A stretch of 64,000 nucleotides of DNA from Rhizoctonia solani (GCF_016906535.1 NC_057381.1:1116001-1180000), one strand, 5' to 3'; shown: positions 1 to 19,255, counted from the stretch's first letter. A program made the numbers and translations. The notes: a model not told the origin generated them from the sequence alone.

Positions 1-960
1 AACTGAATCCAAACGATTTGAGGATCGCCCTCGTTGGGCATCTTTTTAGCAACACGGGTACTTGCATTATTTAGTAGTAGCGCAACATTGCTATTTTTAG
101 TTAATGGTATTCAAAGTAATAGTTACAGATTGGTCGATTGTATATATGGGTATCACATGCACTTTCGAGTCAATAAAGGTCGCACGAACGATACTTTGTA
201 CTCGTACAATATTCATGGAATGGATACGGGTTTGCTAGAAATATATACAATATATAAATTTTAAGAATGTTACGGTTGGTGGGCGTCAATAGAACGAATG
301 CCACCGTACAGCAGGGTAGTAGTTCGCAAGTAATTTACTTCTGGCGGAGCTTAGCCACGGAGCAGTACGTCTTTCTACTTCAGATGAACGAGCCCTGTGA
401 GTTCTGGCGTGATCGACTGCGGACTCACTACTGCCGCCACGGCCGAACAGGACGCGGTGCGAGTCATTGATGATCACATTCTCCCACCCCTACACGCGAC
501 TTCGGCAGTATTTGCAACCATGCATGAGCCAATCACCTCGATGAAAACACGAAATTCGCGTGGACGTTTCCTCTCAGAGTCGCGTGTAGCAGACATAACA
601 GGAACCATGCCTTAAGATAGACCGGGCTGATCGGGGAAGCACATCCATTCAAGGGGCCGATAAGACATAAATGTAATCCGATAAAATGCGAGTGTGGCAA
701 CCTCTGGGTCATTGCATTTTTCTGCATTAAAAACTGCCTATTGGCTTGTGCGTGAGCTCAAGTGTGAGTTTGTAGATCACGTACATGTGGGCTGGTTGTG
801 TGAAACGGAGTTGTTGGTGGCGGGCTGCGAGCACATGGAGTCTCAGGATACACATGCTTCGTTCAGCCAATCAGCGCCAATCCGGAGTTTATTTATCAGC
901 CAGGTGGAAGCCATAAATAGTGTAATAGACGCGCAAACGAATTGGCCAGTGTCCTTCACA
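1..960. other. Left flank, no gene assigned
   Basis: Only short open frames without recognisable motifs are present. An open frame runs in phase into the ABC transporter start from about position 694, so an earlier Met (for example at 835) could be the true start, but the extra N-terminal residues look non-coding. The segment probably holds the transporter promoter and 5' UTR. Confidence 0.5.
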
Positions 961-7819
<6,859 letters not shown>

Positions 7820-8712
7820 AGCTCGTAGTAGTTGGTAGCAGTAGTATTTTCGTATAGTTCCTGTTGACTGAGTGACTGCAATCGAATTTCTATATTTGCA
7901 TAAATTAATTGCCTTGACTACTTTAATCAACGGAAATTTGAAGCGACCTCGGCGCTCTGGATTTCGATGCAGTCATGGCTGGAAATCTGATTCAACCCCT
8001 AGGCCTTTGACTCGTGCGGTAGGAACCACCAAGTGATTTTCGCAAGTGCCGAAATAAGGTAAGGCTGCAACTATCTTGTGAGTTTGGTTCCTTCGTTCAA
8101 CGCCAGCTATGCGGATAGATGCAATTGAGATTTGCCATTTCCTTACGTTGTTCCAGGAGTAACCCTCCCCCAAGGAAAAGGGGCGAAGGTGTAAGCCTGC
8201 TATCATCGGTGGCTCGACTTGTAAAAACCAGCTTGAGTCCTACTAATTCCACGATCGTAGAAGCTTAGATGGCTCAAGTGCCAGCAATTCTTATGTCAAT
8301 TTCAATAACAGATCAATATTAAACTCTTACCTCAGAATGTGGAGGACTAGTTTCCCTTCCAAAATACATGCCAATACTAAGTTCGCAATTCTATACATTG
8401 CGGTGCGCGTCAGGTGAGCGTCCAAGCGTCTTCGAACATCTTCCTGTTATGGGATTAATTTCAAAGCAATCTCATCCCGCTGATAGAACCTGATGGGGAT
8501 TGGGTGTATACCATACCAGTTTATGTCCGGGCTACGCTTTCTGGTAAGCTAAGCTCGCATTGGAAGAATCCACGATCATGCATCACGCCCATCAGTTCGG
8601 CTGATTTTTGAGCGTGCGGTCTTTTAGAGTTCAGGATCATATGGTCGACGATATAAAAGAAGGCGGCGGGAGACGGGGATGGTCTTGGAGTACTCGCGGA
8701 TCCCAGCTCAAC
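7820..8712. other. Intergenic, no gene seen
   Basis: About 0.9 kb between the transporter stop and the carboxylesterase relic. The first 100 bp after the stop are AT-rich 3' UTR-like sequence. Only short, motif-free open frames occur on either strand. Confidence 0.6.
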
Positions 8713-10998
8713 ATGATGCAGTTACTAGGCGTCACCTTGTTGCTCTGGCTTTCTGTGATCGCCAAATGCAGTTCGGTCACCATCACAATCCCTCTGGGGT
8801 ATCATATGTTGGAGTTCGAAATACGACCAGCAAGCAAGACATCTTCTATGGCATTCCATATGCCCAACCGCCGGTCGGTCCATTGCGGTTTAAACCACCC
8901 CAAGCTTGGGCCCCAGCTAGCAATCATACCCTCGTTAACGCAACCGCCAACCGACCTGTTTGTATCCAGAGCACTCCAATCGATGACTCTCCCGTCTCAG
9001 AGGATTGTCTTTATCTGAGCGTATGTGAGTTACCACCCATTGTGCCGAATAGGTCCGGTCGAATTGATGAATACCTGGCGCAGGGAAACCAAACAACATT
9101 ACCATGAAGCTACCGGTCATGGTCTGGATATGTAAGTCTGAGCGATTATTGGATTTTTGCATTAAGGAAACTAAGTACCTGTTCATGAGACGGGGGCGGC
9201 TTCCTCAACGGATCAACACTATGGTATCCAGGAGAAGCAATATTAAATACTGCGTTCCAGCTAGTAAGACTCCCATTTATCTTAATTATCGTATTCAAAT
9301 TGTGCAATTCGCGCATGTAGGGCAAACCTGTTATTTATGTGGCCATGAACTACCGTCTTGGCATTTACGGATGTAAGTCTCACTCTCCTCAGCACATGAA
9401 CTAGCACATATTCACTACTTCAGTTCCACCGGGTAAACAATCCGAGGCTGCCGGCGCGCTCAATCTAGGTCTCAAAGACCAGCGTTTGGCCCTGGAATGG
9501 GTTAAGAAGAACATTGGCCTATTTGGCGGGGATGCCGATAGGGTAGGGGTTTCAAACCAACCATTCCTCACAACTTAACCCGCTCATTTCGCATAGGTAA
9601 TGATATTTGGTGAATCAGCCGGCGCCATGAGCGTAGCGTATCAAATGATGTACAAGGATGGAAAGCACGGTGGCGTATTCCGAACGGCCTTGATGGAAAG
9701 TGGTGCTCCTTCCACGTAAGTCTTGCCAATATTATATCTATTCTTTTGTATTCAACAGGGAATAGATACGCCGCTCTGCCTGCCTCGTACCCACCCCGAC
9801 AAACTGCTTACAATTTTATCGCCAATGCTACTGGGTGTGCTCCGAATAATTTCGAATGCTTACGAAAAGCAAATTCGGATACGTTAAAAGAAGCGAATTA
9901 CAATCTGTTCAAGGTGAAGCTAGGTCGTCTTATAATAGTACTGAGAAGATTTTAAGACATCCCCCAGCTCCCACCGGACCTTCGGTCCCCCGATCCATAC
10001 CCGTCTGCTATCGGCCCCACTCTCTCACCAGGAGATCCTTTTCTAACGCGCTCACCTAAAGAAACAATCCGAAGAGGAAATTTTACCCAAATTCCTTTTG
10101 TATGCGGTAGTAAGTACAAAACACATGGCCCCAAAATTATGAATTGACCTCGCACTACGGCACAGCAAACCTGGATGAGGGCACCATTTTCACTACAAAT
10201 CCAGAAACTACGGAAGATGTGGTGGCATTCCTGACGGCTCAGCTGCCCGGTCTTACTTTTGGTATCACTAATAAGACAGCAGTAAACCAACTCTTGAAGT
10301 ACTACCCTGCTCACCCAAGCGCCGGGTCACCTTATAATACTGGCAACAATACATTCGGCAAAGCTTCCCAGTATAAAAGGGCCGCGAGCATAATCGGTGA
10401 TCTGGTTTTTGATGTAAGTTATGTCTCATACCAGTTAGACCATAGGTCATGACACTGTACAATAATTTAGGCACCTCGAAGGGATTTCTTACAGGTTGCA
10501 ACCAAGCTTGGTGTTTCGGCATGGTGTGTGCCCCGTGCTCCCTCTCATGGATGAAATTAGCTATAAAAAAAATACAGGTCATACCAATGGGCTCAAGCTG
10601 GCCTGGATTTACCTGAATTCGGCGCCGCTCACTCTTTTGACCTTGCCTTCGTCTTTCAACAGCGTTGGGAAGGAATGACTCAGTCTCTCATTGACCTGAG
10701 CGTTGCTATGATCGATTATTGGTATGGTTGAGTCATGTAATGATATCCACCGAATTCATAGTGGCACTACTCTAGGATTACCCTCGCATACAAACTTGAC
10801 CCCGGTGCAACCGCAAATCCAAACCGTGAGTTATTTTGTTAGAAAAAAGAGTAGATCTGAATTGAATATAGGTGCTGCTTGGCCGAAATACGGCACTGTG
10901 GGAAAGTCGCTGAAACTTGAAGCGGGAATATAACTGTTATTGGAGACGACTTCCGTGTTGGCGGAATGAATTATATTCAGGATAACCTTTTGACCTAA
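8713..10998 (+). pseudogene. Carboxylesterase type B (alpha/beta hydrolase) with frameshifts
   Basis: A secreted carboxylesterase/lipase of the cholinesterase family, broken. A hydrophobic signal peptide begins at 8713 (MMQLLGVTLLLWLSV). The body begins FYGIPYAQPPVGPLRF (8844-8900), then SEDCLYLSV (about 9000), the oxyanion-hole GGGF (about 9195), nucleophile elbow GESAG (9609-9625), NYRLGIYG (about 9345) and the catalytic-His region GAAHSFD (about 10625). It ends in a conserved tail stopping at TAA 10996. Introns of about 50-60 nt separate the exons. Signal peptide and body are one base out of frame near 8791. A second slip lies just before KLPVMVW (about 9103), where an in-frame TGA falls. 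A third lies near 10929, where one missing A turns the C-terminal coding into ATA TAA. Each slip fits loss of one base in a short homopolymer. Hydrolase identity is firm; whether the gene is dead or miscalled needs reads. Confidence 0.75.
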
Positions 10999-11229
10999 TA
11001 TTAGCCCATAGATGGCAGTACATGTATAAACTTTATCAAGTGATGTCCTTATAAGCCAAAAAGAAGGCGCGTACGATCGACCAAACCCATGACCCAACCA
11101 ATAAGCAGATCAATCACAAGGTCTGAATTCTAGATTTGGCAACTAAAAAACTTAAATTCTTACGAAACGTTGAACAGTATATGAATTGAAAAGGTACCAA
11201 TATGTACCCCCTTCCTTCTTCCTGCCAAC

Positions 11230-12243
11230 CTAGAACTTGCAGCTATATGGCACGAGAAGATTAGCCACTGCCCGTTGAGACGAAAGAGAGCAGCTTACTA
11301 GGCATTAGAGCATTGCTGGTCAACTTGGTAGGCTCATCGCCGCTACTGTTTCCTGGTAAGTATCACAAATACTAGATACAGAACTGAGAGAGAGGGAGAG
11401 ACGCGGTGTCGAATTGGCGATATCGCCGTAGTTGGAGTTGTACCGGCTAACGATGATCCGGCTTTACCGATAATCTGTGATATTAAGACGTATGCTTGTA
11501 TTGGCTAGAGCAGGGTTAGTAAAATCTAGAGCTAAGCACCATGCTACTCACGTCGAACAATTTCCGCAAGACCTATAGAGCTTGCCGAACGACTGCACAC
11601 AGTACGAGTCTATCTTCACAGTTCCGCCTCCGTTGTGTTGCACCACCTTGTTGCTGGCACTCTTAGCGCCTCCGCCGATGATGTTGGACTGTCCAGAGGT
11701 CTGCTTGATGGTGATGGCATCCTCGCACACGTCCTCGAACCAGACGTTGTACAGGTTGCAAGGTCCGAGGCAGTGAACAACTTCAGCCTGGTTGGCGCCG
11801 ATTACGACGTTTCTGGCGCGTAGACCTAATAAGCGTGTGCGGTCAGAGCAGAAGGGAATGAGCGTGCTGGAGGGTTCCTCCGGATTGGATTAGGAAGACT
11901 GTGTCGGCATCGCCTCCTTCGGCCTGCTCTGTGCAAGCAACGGAGCCACGGTCAAAGCGAACATGCCCACCTGCAATATTACAAACGGTCAGAATTACGC
12001 ATATAAACTACCCAAAGTAGCATTACCATCGAACGTTCCAGTAACAGTAATTGGTGAGCTCAAGCTCGATGTCTTGGGAGGAATTGGGAAGGTGCAGCTG
12101 GCAGCTCGCTTCACAAACGGTGGAGCATCAGCATCACGACGAACAAATTCATCTATGTGGCCTTGCGGAGCAGTGGAAGACGGAGCAGCAACAACCAGTG
12201 ATGAAATAAATGCAGTAACAGCGATATAAAAGACAGCGTACAT
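11230..12243 (-). pseudogene. Pectate lyase PL3, tandem copy A, decayed
   Basis: Homologue of copies B and C in the same orientation. Exon 1 (signal peptide and [16 protein letters not shown] propeptide region) and the core exon with [12 protein letters not shown] and [13 protein letters not shown] are well preserved. The donor of intron 2, GTATG in the other copies, reads GCACG here (about 11865). In exon 4 four single-base losses relative to B and C break the frame: near 11487, 11441, 11414 and 11350. The first brings an early stop. The terminal CKF exon is still present (stop 11230). A TATA-like box and CGG-N-CCG sites remain upstream, so it may still be transcribed. An upstream in-frame Met at 12273 is possible. 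Confidence 0.8.
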
Positions 12244-13284
12244 GGCAAGTGTCAAGGTGCAAAGGACAACCACTATGAGTAGTAAGTGTACTAGCAGACA
12301 ACCAGGTAGCTGCTTGACTGTTTGCTCGACTACTGCTTAAGCTTATATACCGAAGACGATTGGAGAAAACGCACCTCTCCGGGCCGTGGCTTCCAAAAAT
12401 ACATTCTGTTCCCAAGTCCTACACGGTCCGTTAGTGTAGTACACAACATACTGCAACCTCCGGCTATACGAAAACGTTGGCGCATACGTTGATCTAGCGG
12501 GCCGGTAGCAAATAAAAAATCTGGTCACCTGTCATGTGTACCACCCAAGAGTTTCAAGAATACATAACTCAACCTCCCGCAAATCCATATTGGAATATGA
12601 GTTGATCGTTTGCTTATCACCAAGAAGATATCAAGGAATCATAGCCTTCCCTGTTACCGAGCTTTGATATACCCGCGATTGTCAACGTATCACCCCACCG
12701 TGAGGTCCAATTTGTCGCACTTAGCATTGGAAATCCTTCAAGCACTATATTGGAAAGGAAGAATCAGATGATCGCACCACGCTATCAAGGAAACATTCCC
12801 CAAAGCGGAGTTGGCACCCTGCACACTTATTTTCCTTCCCGTTTTCTCTAGCGATATTCTCTCCGCTCTATTAAGTACTCATTAAGAAACCGCAGCATGC
12901 ATTGAAAGGCCTTAGATATAGTTCGTGAGCATGACGGTGACTGAAATTAGAATTACTTAGTAAAGATATAAATGAATATCATAAGGTCTTCTTGAACCAA
13001 GGGTCTTTATACATAAAGCCAGAACTTGCATACTAATTCATTATTCGTATTGTATACACTTCCCTTAACAAAAATGTTCCATTATGTGCTATCGCATAGT
13101 ACCCTGCATGGAGCTTGCGATAGGAGGTCAGAAATTTTCATAATTTGGTCGTTTCGAGTCCCTCACTGGGTGAATGTATTGACGTTTCATCTTACGAATC
13201 GCTCTAGATCTATGTAACAGGGAACTTGTTTGAGATTTGATGTAGGCCAAGACAATCAACAGGAGAAATTGCCATGCAACAAAC
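12244..13284. other. Intergenic between pectate lyases A and B
   Basis: Holds the copy A promoter (sites within 12340-12510) and the 3' flank of copy B. No coding content recognised in the remaining 700 bp. Confidence 0.6.
12341..12510 (-). promoter_or_regulatory. Copy A pectate lyase promoter: TATA-like box and CGG-N-CCG sites
   Basis: A TATATAAGC box (reverse strand, 12341-12349) lies about 100 bp upstream of the copy A start. Palindromic CGG-N-CCG heptamers occur at 12380-12386, 12424-12430 (CGGTCCG) and 12498-12504. Inverted CGG triplets are the half sites of Zn2Cys6 regulators; the assignment to such a regulator is inference. Confidence 0.5.
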
Positions 13285-14327
13285 TTAGAACTTGCAGCTA
13301 AATAATTGCATTTTGTTAGTTGATGTAGACTCGGACCACTGAATGAGACAAAATGTGGACTTACTAAGAGTTGGAAGTATTACTTGTCAGCTTGGTAGGC
13401 TCGGCGCCGCTACTGTTACCTTGATATGTATCACAAATGCTCTTGACCGAGGATAATTTGAGGGAAGAAGTATCAAACTGGGCAACGTCCCCATAATTGG
13501 AATTAATGCCTGCCAAAACTGACCCGGAAGAACCGATGATCTGAGAGATCAGAACGGTACGTTTGTATTGCCTGGCGTCGAGTAATTCAGTGTAAAAAAA
13601 AAAGAATTCAAACCAAACTCCCTTACGTCTTGCAGTTGCCACACGAGCGATATAGCTTGCCGAATGTTTGCACACAGTACGAGTCGATCTTCACAGTTCC
13701 GCCTCCGTTGTGCTGCACCACCTTGTCGCTGGCACTCTTAGCGCCTCCGCCAATGATGTTGGACTGTCCAGAGGTCTGCTTGATGGTGATGGCGTCCTCA
13801 CATACGTCCTCAAACCAGACATTGTATATGTTACAGGGACCAAGGCAGTGAACACCTTCAGCCTGGTTAGCACCGATCACCACGTTCCTTCAAAGCTGAA
13901 TTCAATAAAATACAAATAGATCAATATGAAAACATACTGTAAGGTGGCACCAGATTGGAGCAAAAAAACGGCGTCGGAATCTCCTCCTTCGGTTTGTCCT
14001 TTGCATGCTCCGGACCCACGGTCGAATCTCACATTCCCACCTACGTACAGAATCCAACATAATTATAAAATGCGCATACATTTAATCTAATTGCTGCCTA
14101 CCGTCAAATTTTCCAGTGACCGTGATGGGTGCACTCAAACTCGATGTCTTTGGGGGCGAAGGGAACGTGCAACTTGCGGCGCGTCTGACAAACTGAGGAG
14201 CATCTGCATCACGGCGAACAAATTCATCTACATGAGTTTGTGTAGTAGAGGGAGATGGAGCTGCAGCAGTAGGGGCAACAAGAACTGTAGAAAGGGCGGT
14301 GAGAGCCAGGTAAAGAGCTGCAAGCAT
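13285..14327 (-). CDS. Pectate lyase, PL3 family, tandem copy B
   Basis: Secreted calcium-dependent lyase cutting de-esterified pectin by beta-elimination, part of plant cell-wall attack. Five exons by my reading: 14327-14102, 14040-13938, 13887-13627, 13572-13375 and 13297-13285, giving 266 aa with all phases closing. The protein opens with a signal peptide ([16 protein letters not shown]), a short propeptide ending RR, then the PL3 parallel-beta-helix core with [47 protein letters not shown] and KLYRSCGNC, and ends YCKF. Cys-rich composition is typical of PL3. Exons 2, 3 and 5 are identical in length to copy C. A TATA-like box lies near 14421 and two CGG-N-CCG sites follow upstream. No lesion seen. 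Confidence 0.88.
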
Positions 14328-15504
14328 TGCAAGTGATGAAATCCAAGTCTAGAAATATCTCTAGGAGTAGTCAAAGTCAACCCAAGAGGTGAGTGATCAA
14401 CTTGAGTCGCAGGAACTCTCTTTATACTACAAAACTGCTGGCTTGTGCCTTCTACCGGCCCGTCGTGTTTTTACTTTCGAATGCGATAGTAGGGTTCCCA
14501 AAGGTCCCATGGTATACTGTGTGCCTGGAAAACTGTTGCTATCGCTTCAGTTTTGTCTTTAGTGCGGCCCGTAAAGATAAAACTATCATGGTCAGCTGGG
14601 CAGTACCATTCATCATGAGCATACGAGAGATGGCCTTCTGGCTAAGCGATGGTACCGTTATATGTCGTTAAAGATGCTGATTTACGACACTTGATGGTCT
14701 TCGCGTATGCTACATCCAGGAAACAAGCATGCCAGCTCATAGAGGTGGTGATTTGATCCTAAATAGAAGTCAAAACACACGTTCAATAGAACTGAATATG
14801 GAGGTATCATTGGTATAGTCAACATTAGTATGCATCCAGTCCTGGTGACTTCAGGGAGGACGAGTTCTAGATTTTCTACCATATTTATCCCAAAACATTT
14901 GATTTCTCCGACAACATACTTCAATGGATCCCCCATCAGTGATCAGCACGGTTACGGGTGCCTTGGGTCACTGCGGTAAACACGCTCTGTACGTGGCCTC
15001 TCTTTGGCACTTGTGTTCAAGTCGGTCACTTTGGCCTTTCTCAAAAAATTCTCTCCACATCAATTGCCACTTTAATTTCACAGTAAAAATTACCCCGGAT
15101 TTATTGGCACTCAGTTGAATTGGAGCCTCGATGAATGACATGAAAATCGACCGGGCTCGTCCACCCCAAAGGCCAAAGTGAAATAAACTCAGGCATTAAC
15201 GAGGTCAGCTAGCATACATATAGGAACATTTTGGGCGCAGCCCAGTAATCACCACAAAGGCGTTTCGTTGAAGTGATTCAGCTGCTCTACACTGTGCAAT
15301 AGTATAGAAGTTCCATGAGACTGACTAACTAATACAATCCGGCATTGTATTCGATCGTATTTGGTAATAAGAAGCTAAATTAGTGTCGATCAAATCACTA
15401 AAATCACCCAAATCACAATTGAAAAACATTTCATTCTATGCGATACATAAGGACACACACTTAAGCCAGTCATCGTACCAGTAAGCTTAATACACCGAGG
15501 GCAC
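14328..15504. other. Intergenic between pectate lyases B and C
   Basis: Copy B promoter occupies 14415-14575. The remaining 900 bp up to the copy C stop show no recognisable gene, only short open frames without motifs. Confidence 0.6.
14415..14575 (-). promoter_or_regulatory. Copy B pectate lyase promoter: TATA-like box and CGG-N-CCG sites
   Basis: A TATAAAGAG-type box on the reverse strand (14417-14426) sits about 95 bp upstream of the start codon. CGGCCCG heptamers occur at 14456-14462 and 14565-14571. The arrangement repeats that of copies A and C. Confidence 0.5.
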
Positions 15505-16542
15505 TTAGAACTTGCAACTAGAGAGTAGTATTACTTGATAAGTAACCCATTCGCGACCGTTGATTATAAGATAGGCTTACTAAGAATTGGCAGTGTTGCT
15601 TGTCAATTTGGTAGGCTCATCGCCGCTGCTGTTGCCCTTGTATGTGTCGCAGATGCTGCTTACTTTAGTAAGTTGGAGGGATCCAGTGTCGAACTGAGCA
15701 ACATCTCCGTAGTTGGAGTTGATGCCAGCCAAGGAAGAGCCAGTATTACCAATGATCTGGGAGATCAAAACGGTGCGCTTGTATTGACTGATACCGGGTT
15801 AGCAGGATGAAAAATCCAGAGCAAGACCGTAAACTTACGTGGAGCAGTTGCCGCAAGACCTATAGAGCTTTCCAAACGACTGCACACAGTACGAGTCTAT
15901 CTTCACAGTTCCGCCTCCGTTGTGCTGCACCACCTTGTCGCTTGCCCCCTTTGCGCCTCCGCCGACGATGTTGGACTGTCCAGAGGTCTGCTTGATGGTG
16001 ATGGCATCCTCGCACACGTCCTCAAACCAGACGTTGTACAGGTTACAAGGCCCGAGGCAGTGAACACCTTCGGCCTGGTTGGCACCAATCACAACATTTC
16101 TGGCAGGTAGATGCAATCGGTATGAGTAGCTAGAGTAGGGAGAGAATAAACATACTGGAGGGTTCCTCCGGACTGGATGAGGAAGACTGCGTCAGCGTCG
16201 CCTCCCTCAGCCTGGTCTGTGCAAGCACCGGAGCCACGGTCAAACCGAACATTACCACCTTAAATATGACAATTAGATTATCAGTATGTACTCATTAACT
16301 TCAGAACCCATTGAAATCTCACCATCAAAGGTGCCAGTGACGGTGATAGGCTTGCTAAGGCTCGAAGTCTTAGGAGGGGAGGGGAAGGTACAACTAGCAG
16401 CGCGCTTGACAAACGGAGGAGCTTCAGCGTCGCGGCGAACAAACTCATCGACGTGTGTGGTGGTAGGCGAAGGTGCAGCTTGTACAGATTGGATGAAAAT
16501 GCCAGTGGCGGCCGAGAGAACAGCGAGTGAGATGGCAACCAT
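15505..16542 (-). CDS. Pectate lyase, PL3 family, tandem copy C
   Basis: Intact secreted PL3 pectate lyase, 267 aa in five exons: 16542-16323, 16258-16156, 16099-15839, 15787-15581 and 15517-15505. The last exon is only 13 nt and encodes the final CKF and stop. Signal peptide [22 protein letters not shown] is followed by a propeptide-like [12 protein letters not shown] stretch and the PL3 core with [53 protein letters not shown] and the [14 protein letters not shown] strand. It is the furthest upstream copy and has the cleanest gene model. It likely arose by unequal crossing-over with B, since intron positions and phases match. Two CGG-N-CCG sites lie 140-200 bp upstream. Confidence 0.9.
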
Positions 16543-17649
16543 GTTGTAAGTGGACTGAGAGCTCTGAAAATGCTTGTGGAATCAGGTACTGAGGTCCACT
16601 GTAGATTGAATCTGTCGATTAAATACTCTAAGCTCTGCTAGTCGGACGGGTAGTTTATGGAGGTAAATTATCTGGTCTGACGGGCCGTTGAATCGGCATG
16701 ACTGTAAGATAGCAGGCTTCAGGTGACCTTAAACGGCCCGTTCGGATTAATAGGAGATTTTCGAGACCTGTCGCTTTCCGGACTCACTGAGTGAATAGTT
16801 GATAGCTGATATGCCATCACAGACACCCGCGGTCATCACACCCAAGTAGAACCACAGGCCATCATGAAGTGCCCCATGGAGTCGCTGTACAAGGAAATAA
16901 TCCAATGTGAAAATCATCGCTATGCGCGCGTGAGCTTCCAATCAAGAAAATTCTCGATAAGTCAGCGGCAAATGGCAAGAGCATGTCCTTCGCATCCGCT
17001 TAGCCGCTTTAGGAAGCAAGTTTCTTGTCGTCCGAGCGCAGACCAGCTCTGTACATGCCGCAGGAATGTTCGGAGGGACTCACATATACCATGAGAGAAC
17101 TGACCTTTACATAGTACGCAGTGACCTATTTTTGACACACTGACGTTAGCTTTTGCGCTATATCGCATAACTATACCGTAACTTTAGGTCAAAACCCCTA
17201 CTATACACGGACTGTCCGGAGAAGAGTGGCGAAAGAATGCCGCGCGGCCCGTGCATGAATATCGGATGAACCAAGGGGCGACTCTTCCGGCGTGCGCAGT
17301 CAAAGATGGGTCATATGGTATCTGTATCTTTAAACGTGTTGCCAAGATCAGCTGAAGAGGAAGAAACTAGGAACACTCTGGGGTCGCCTAATTAGCGGCA
17401 GCGATAGCCACGTGAGATACACTGACACGCCTATCGCAGAGTGTAACGCATAGGTTACATGGTGTATCACACACAATGTTGCAAGATTAATCACACTGAT
17501 TGGCTTCAGTAGCCATAACATCCCAGCCCTGTCCGTATATCGAAGACCGTTTGCGCGGGGGAGAAAACTTTGGTATTGGATCTGTTGTGGACTTAACGAT
17601 CAATTCGTTCAAGTAGAGTTCATAAATCTCCCCAACTCTAGACTCAACA
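16543..17649. other. Intergenic between pectate lyase C and the hydrolase pair
   Basis: Contains the copy C promoter and about 0.9 kb without recognised genes. A further CGGCCCG heptamer occurs at about 17245-17251, far from either gene. Confidence 0.6.
16615..16745 (-). promoter_or_regulatory. Copy C pectate lyase promoter: TATA-like box and CGG-N-CCG sites
   Basis: An AT-rich GTATTTAATC box on the reverse strand (16617-16626) lies about 80 bp upstream of the start. CGG-N-CCG heptamers are at 16681-16687 (CGGGCCG) and 16734-16740 (CGGCCCG), each flanked by A and T. Confidence 0.5.
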
Positions 17650-18720
17650 CTTCCATTACGCCTTCCACCATCTAATCAGACCGTCAGACTCAGCATCATT
17701 GACACAACCTCACACTTAAAGGGTCTTCCGTGCCCCAGTTTTGTCGAATCTCCGATCAAGGGGCATGACGTGCTAGATTGTCCTGTATACTCCTTCCTGG
17801 TTGAACATGAGCCATCTAAAAGTCGACTCCTCTTTGATCTAGGCATCGCAAAAACTGGAGAAATGGCCCACAGATAGGTAGTTAACTTTGTCGGATCAAA
17901 CACTTCTCGGACTAACACAGATGGAGTGGTTGAAAGGGCCAATACGTTTGGTTGGCACATTTCGGTGACAAAGGACGGAGCCGATATTTTGACTGAGCAG
18001 AACATTCGGCTAGACAGCATCAATACAATTATATGGTCTCATTGGCACTGGGACCGCACGGGCGACCCTTCTCCATTCCCCTCGTCTACTAGTCTTACAG
18101 TTGGACCGGGCTTTAAAGCTGCGATGCTTCCCGGATATCCCACAGACCCCAGCTCGTTCATCGCAGAGAGTGCTTACAAGGGCGGAGAGCTCGTCGGAAT
18201 TTCGTTTGACCAATCTACTTTGGTGACGGAAGCTTTTACCTTCTTGATTCTCCCGGTCACACGATCAGGTATATATGTGGATTTGCACGGACCACCCTCG
18301 ATACGTTCGTGCTCATGGATGGAGATGCATGCCATCACGGAGGTCAGCCACGTCCAACCAAGAACTTGCCCTTGTCCGAATATATTTCTCCTAATCCATT
18401 CCCCAACAAATTAAATGGAGCAATATGTCCAGGTGCACTTTTGCTTCCCATCCATCCGACTCATAATCCCACAGAGCCGTTCTATCGTGTGTCTAAATTA
18501 CCTGGTGGTGCGGCTAAAACAGATCCTGTTGAGGCTCAGGAGAGCTTGGATAAAATGAAGGAAATGGACGGACATGATAATGTGCTTACTATCATAGCAC
18601 ACGACACCACATGGTTAGACGTGCTAAAGTTTTTCCCTGAGAACTTGAACGATTGGAAGACAGAGGGATATAAAGCACGGGGCATGAATTCTTGAAGGAC
18701 TTTAGGGAAGCATTTTCAGG
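17650..18720 (+). pseudogene. Metallo-beta-lactamase-fold hydrolase, copy 1, decayed
   Basis: Clear paralogue of the intact gene at 19256-20413, with the same intron position. The first exon (SIIDTTSHLKG, FLVEHE, LLFDLGIA; 17690-17870) lacks an in-frame ATG at the homologous place and slips by one base near 17853 (an A-run one shorter than expected). Exon 2 preserves INTIIWSHWHW, but the metal-binding motif reads HWHWDR instead of HWHWDH (about 18040-18057), losing a zinc ligand. Around 18215 about ten codons present in copy 2 are missing with a frame change. The downstream CHHGGQ, TIIAHD and FPENLNDWK blocks continue in another frame. A further small deletion disrupts the last codons (18690). 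With several independent lesions this copy is very probably dead. Confidence 0.8.
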
Positions 18721-19255
18721 AAATCAAAAAGACACCACAATGCACGCGCCTTGAACATCGCTTTTGTAAATCCAGATGTATTTCATAGATACATTAATTT
18801 TAACGGACGGTTCAGGGGCTTAAGTGTATAACTTATGCCTTCGAATATGAAGACCAAAAGGAATACACACCACTATGTATGCCTATACCATTAAATGCAC
18901 TTAAAACAGATATATTTTGGCCATCTGAGTTCCTGGGGAAAGTTATTCCACAATATCACACCTATATTTAGCCGTGGCTTATCCGTATTACATAATCTGG
19001 TATATCGCCACACCACCACAGAGTGACGTCATTAAGTATCACAGCCCGAAAGTATTCGACTCCCCTCATAGCACAACAATCCATATACAGGTATATTCCC
19101 GCAAATATATTAGTGATCATCAATAGATATGAACCTCCACTAGAGTGAGTAAGCATGGATAGGATCTCTTAGTCATGTTGCGGAACTTAGGTACTTAAAT
19201 AGTGGCCGTATACTTACTCTCTACCAACGCGTTGACACACATCGTTTATTGAACC
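18721..19255. other. Intergenic upstream of hydrolase copy 2
   Basis: AT-rich 0.5 kb between the copies; probably the copy 2 promoter. No coding content recognised. Confidence 0.55.

Noticed and set aside
11230..16542. Regularly spaced repeats that could suggest an array element
   Set aside because: The repeats are three homologous pectate lyase genes, not short repeats with spacers.
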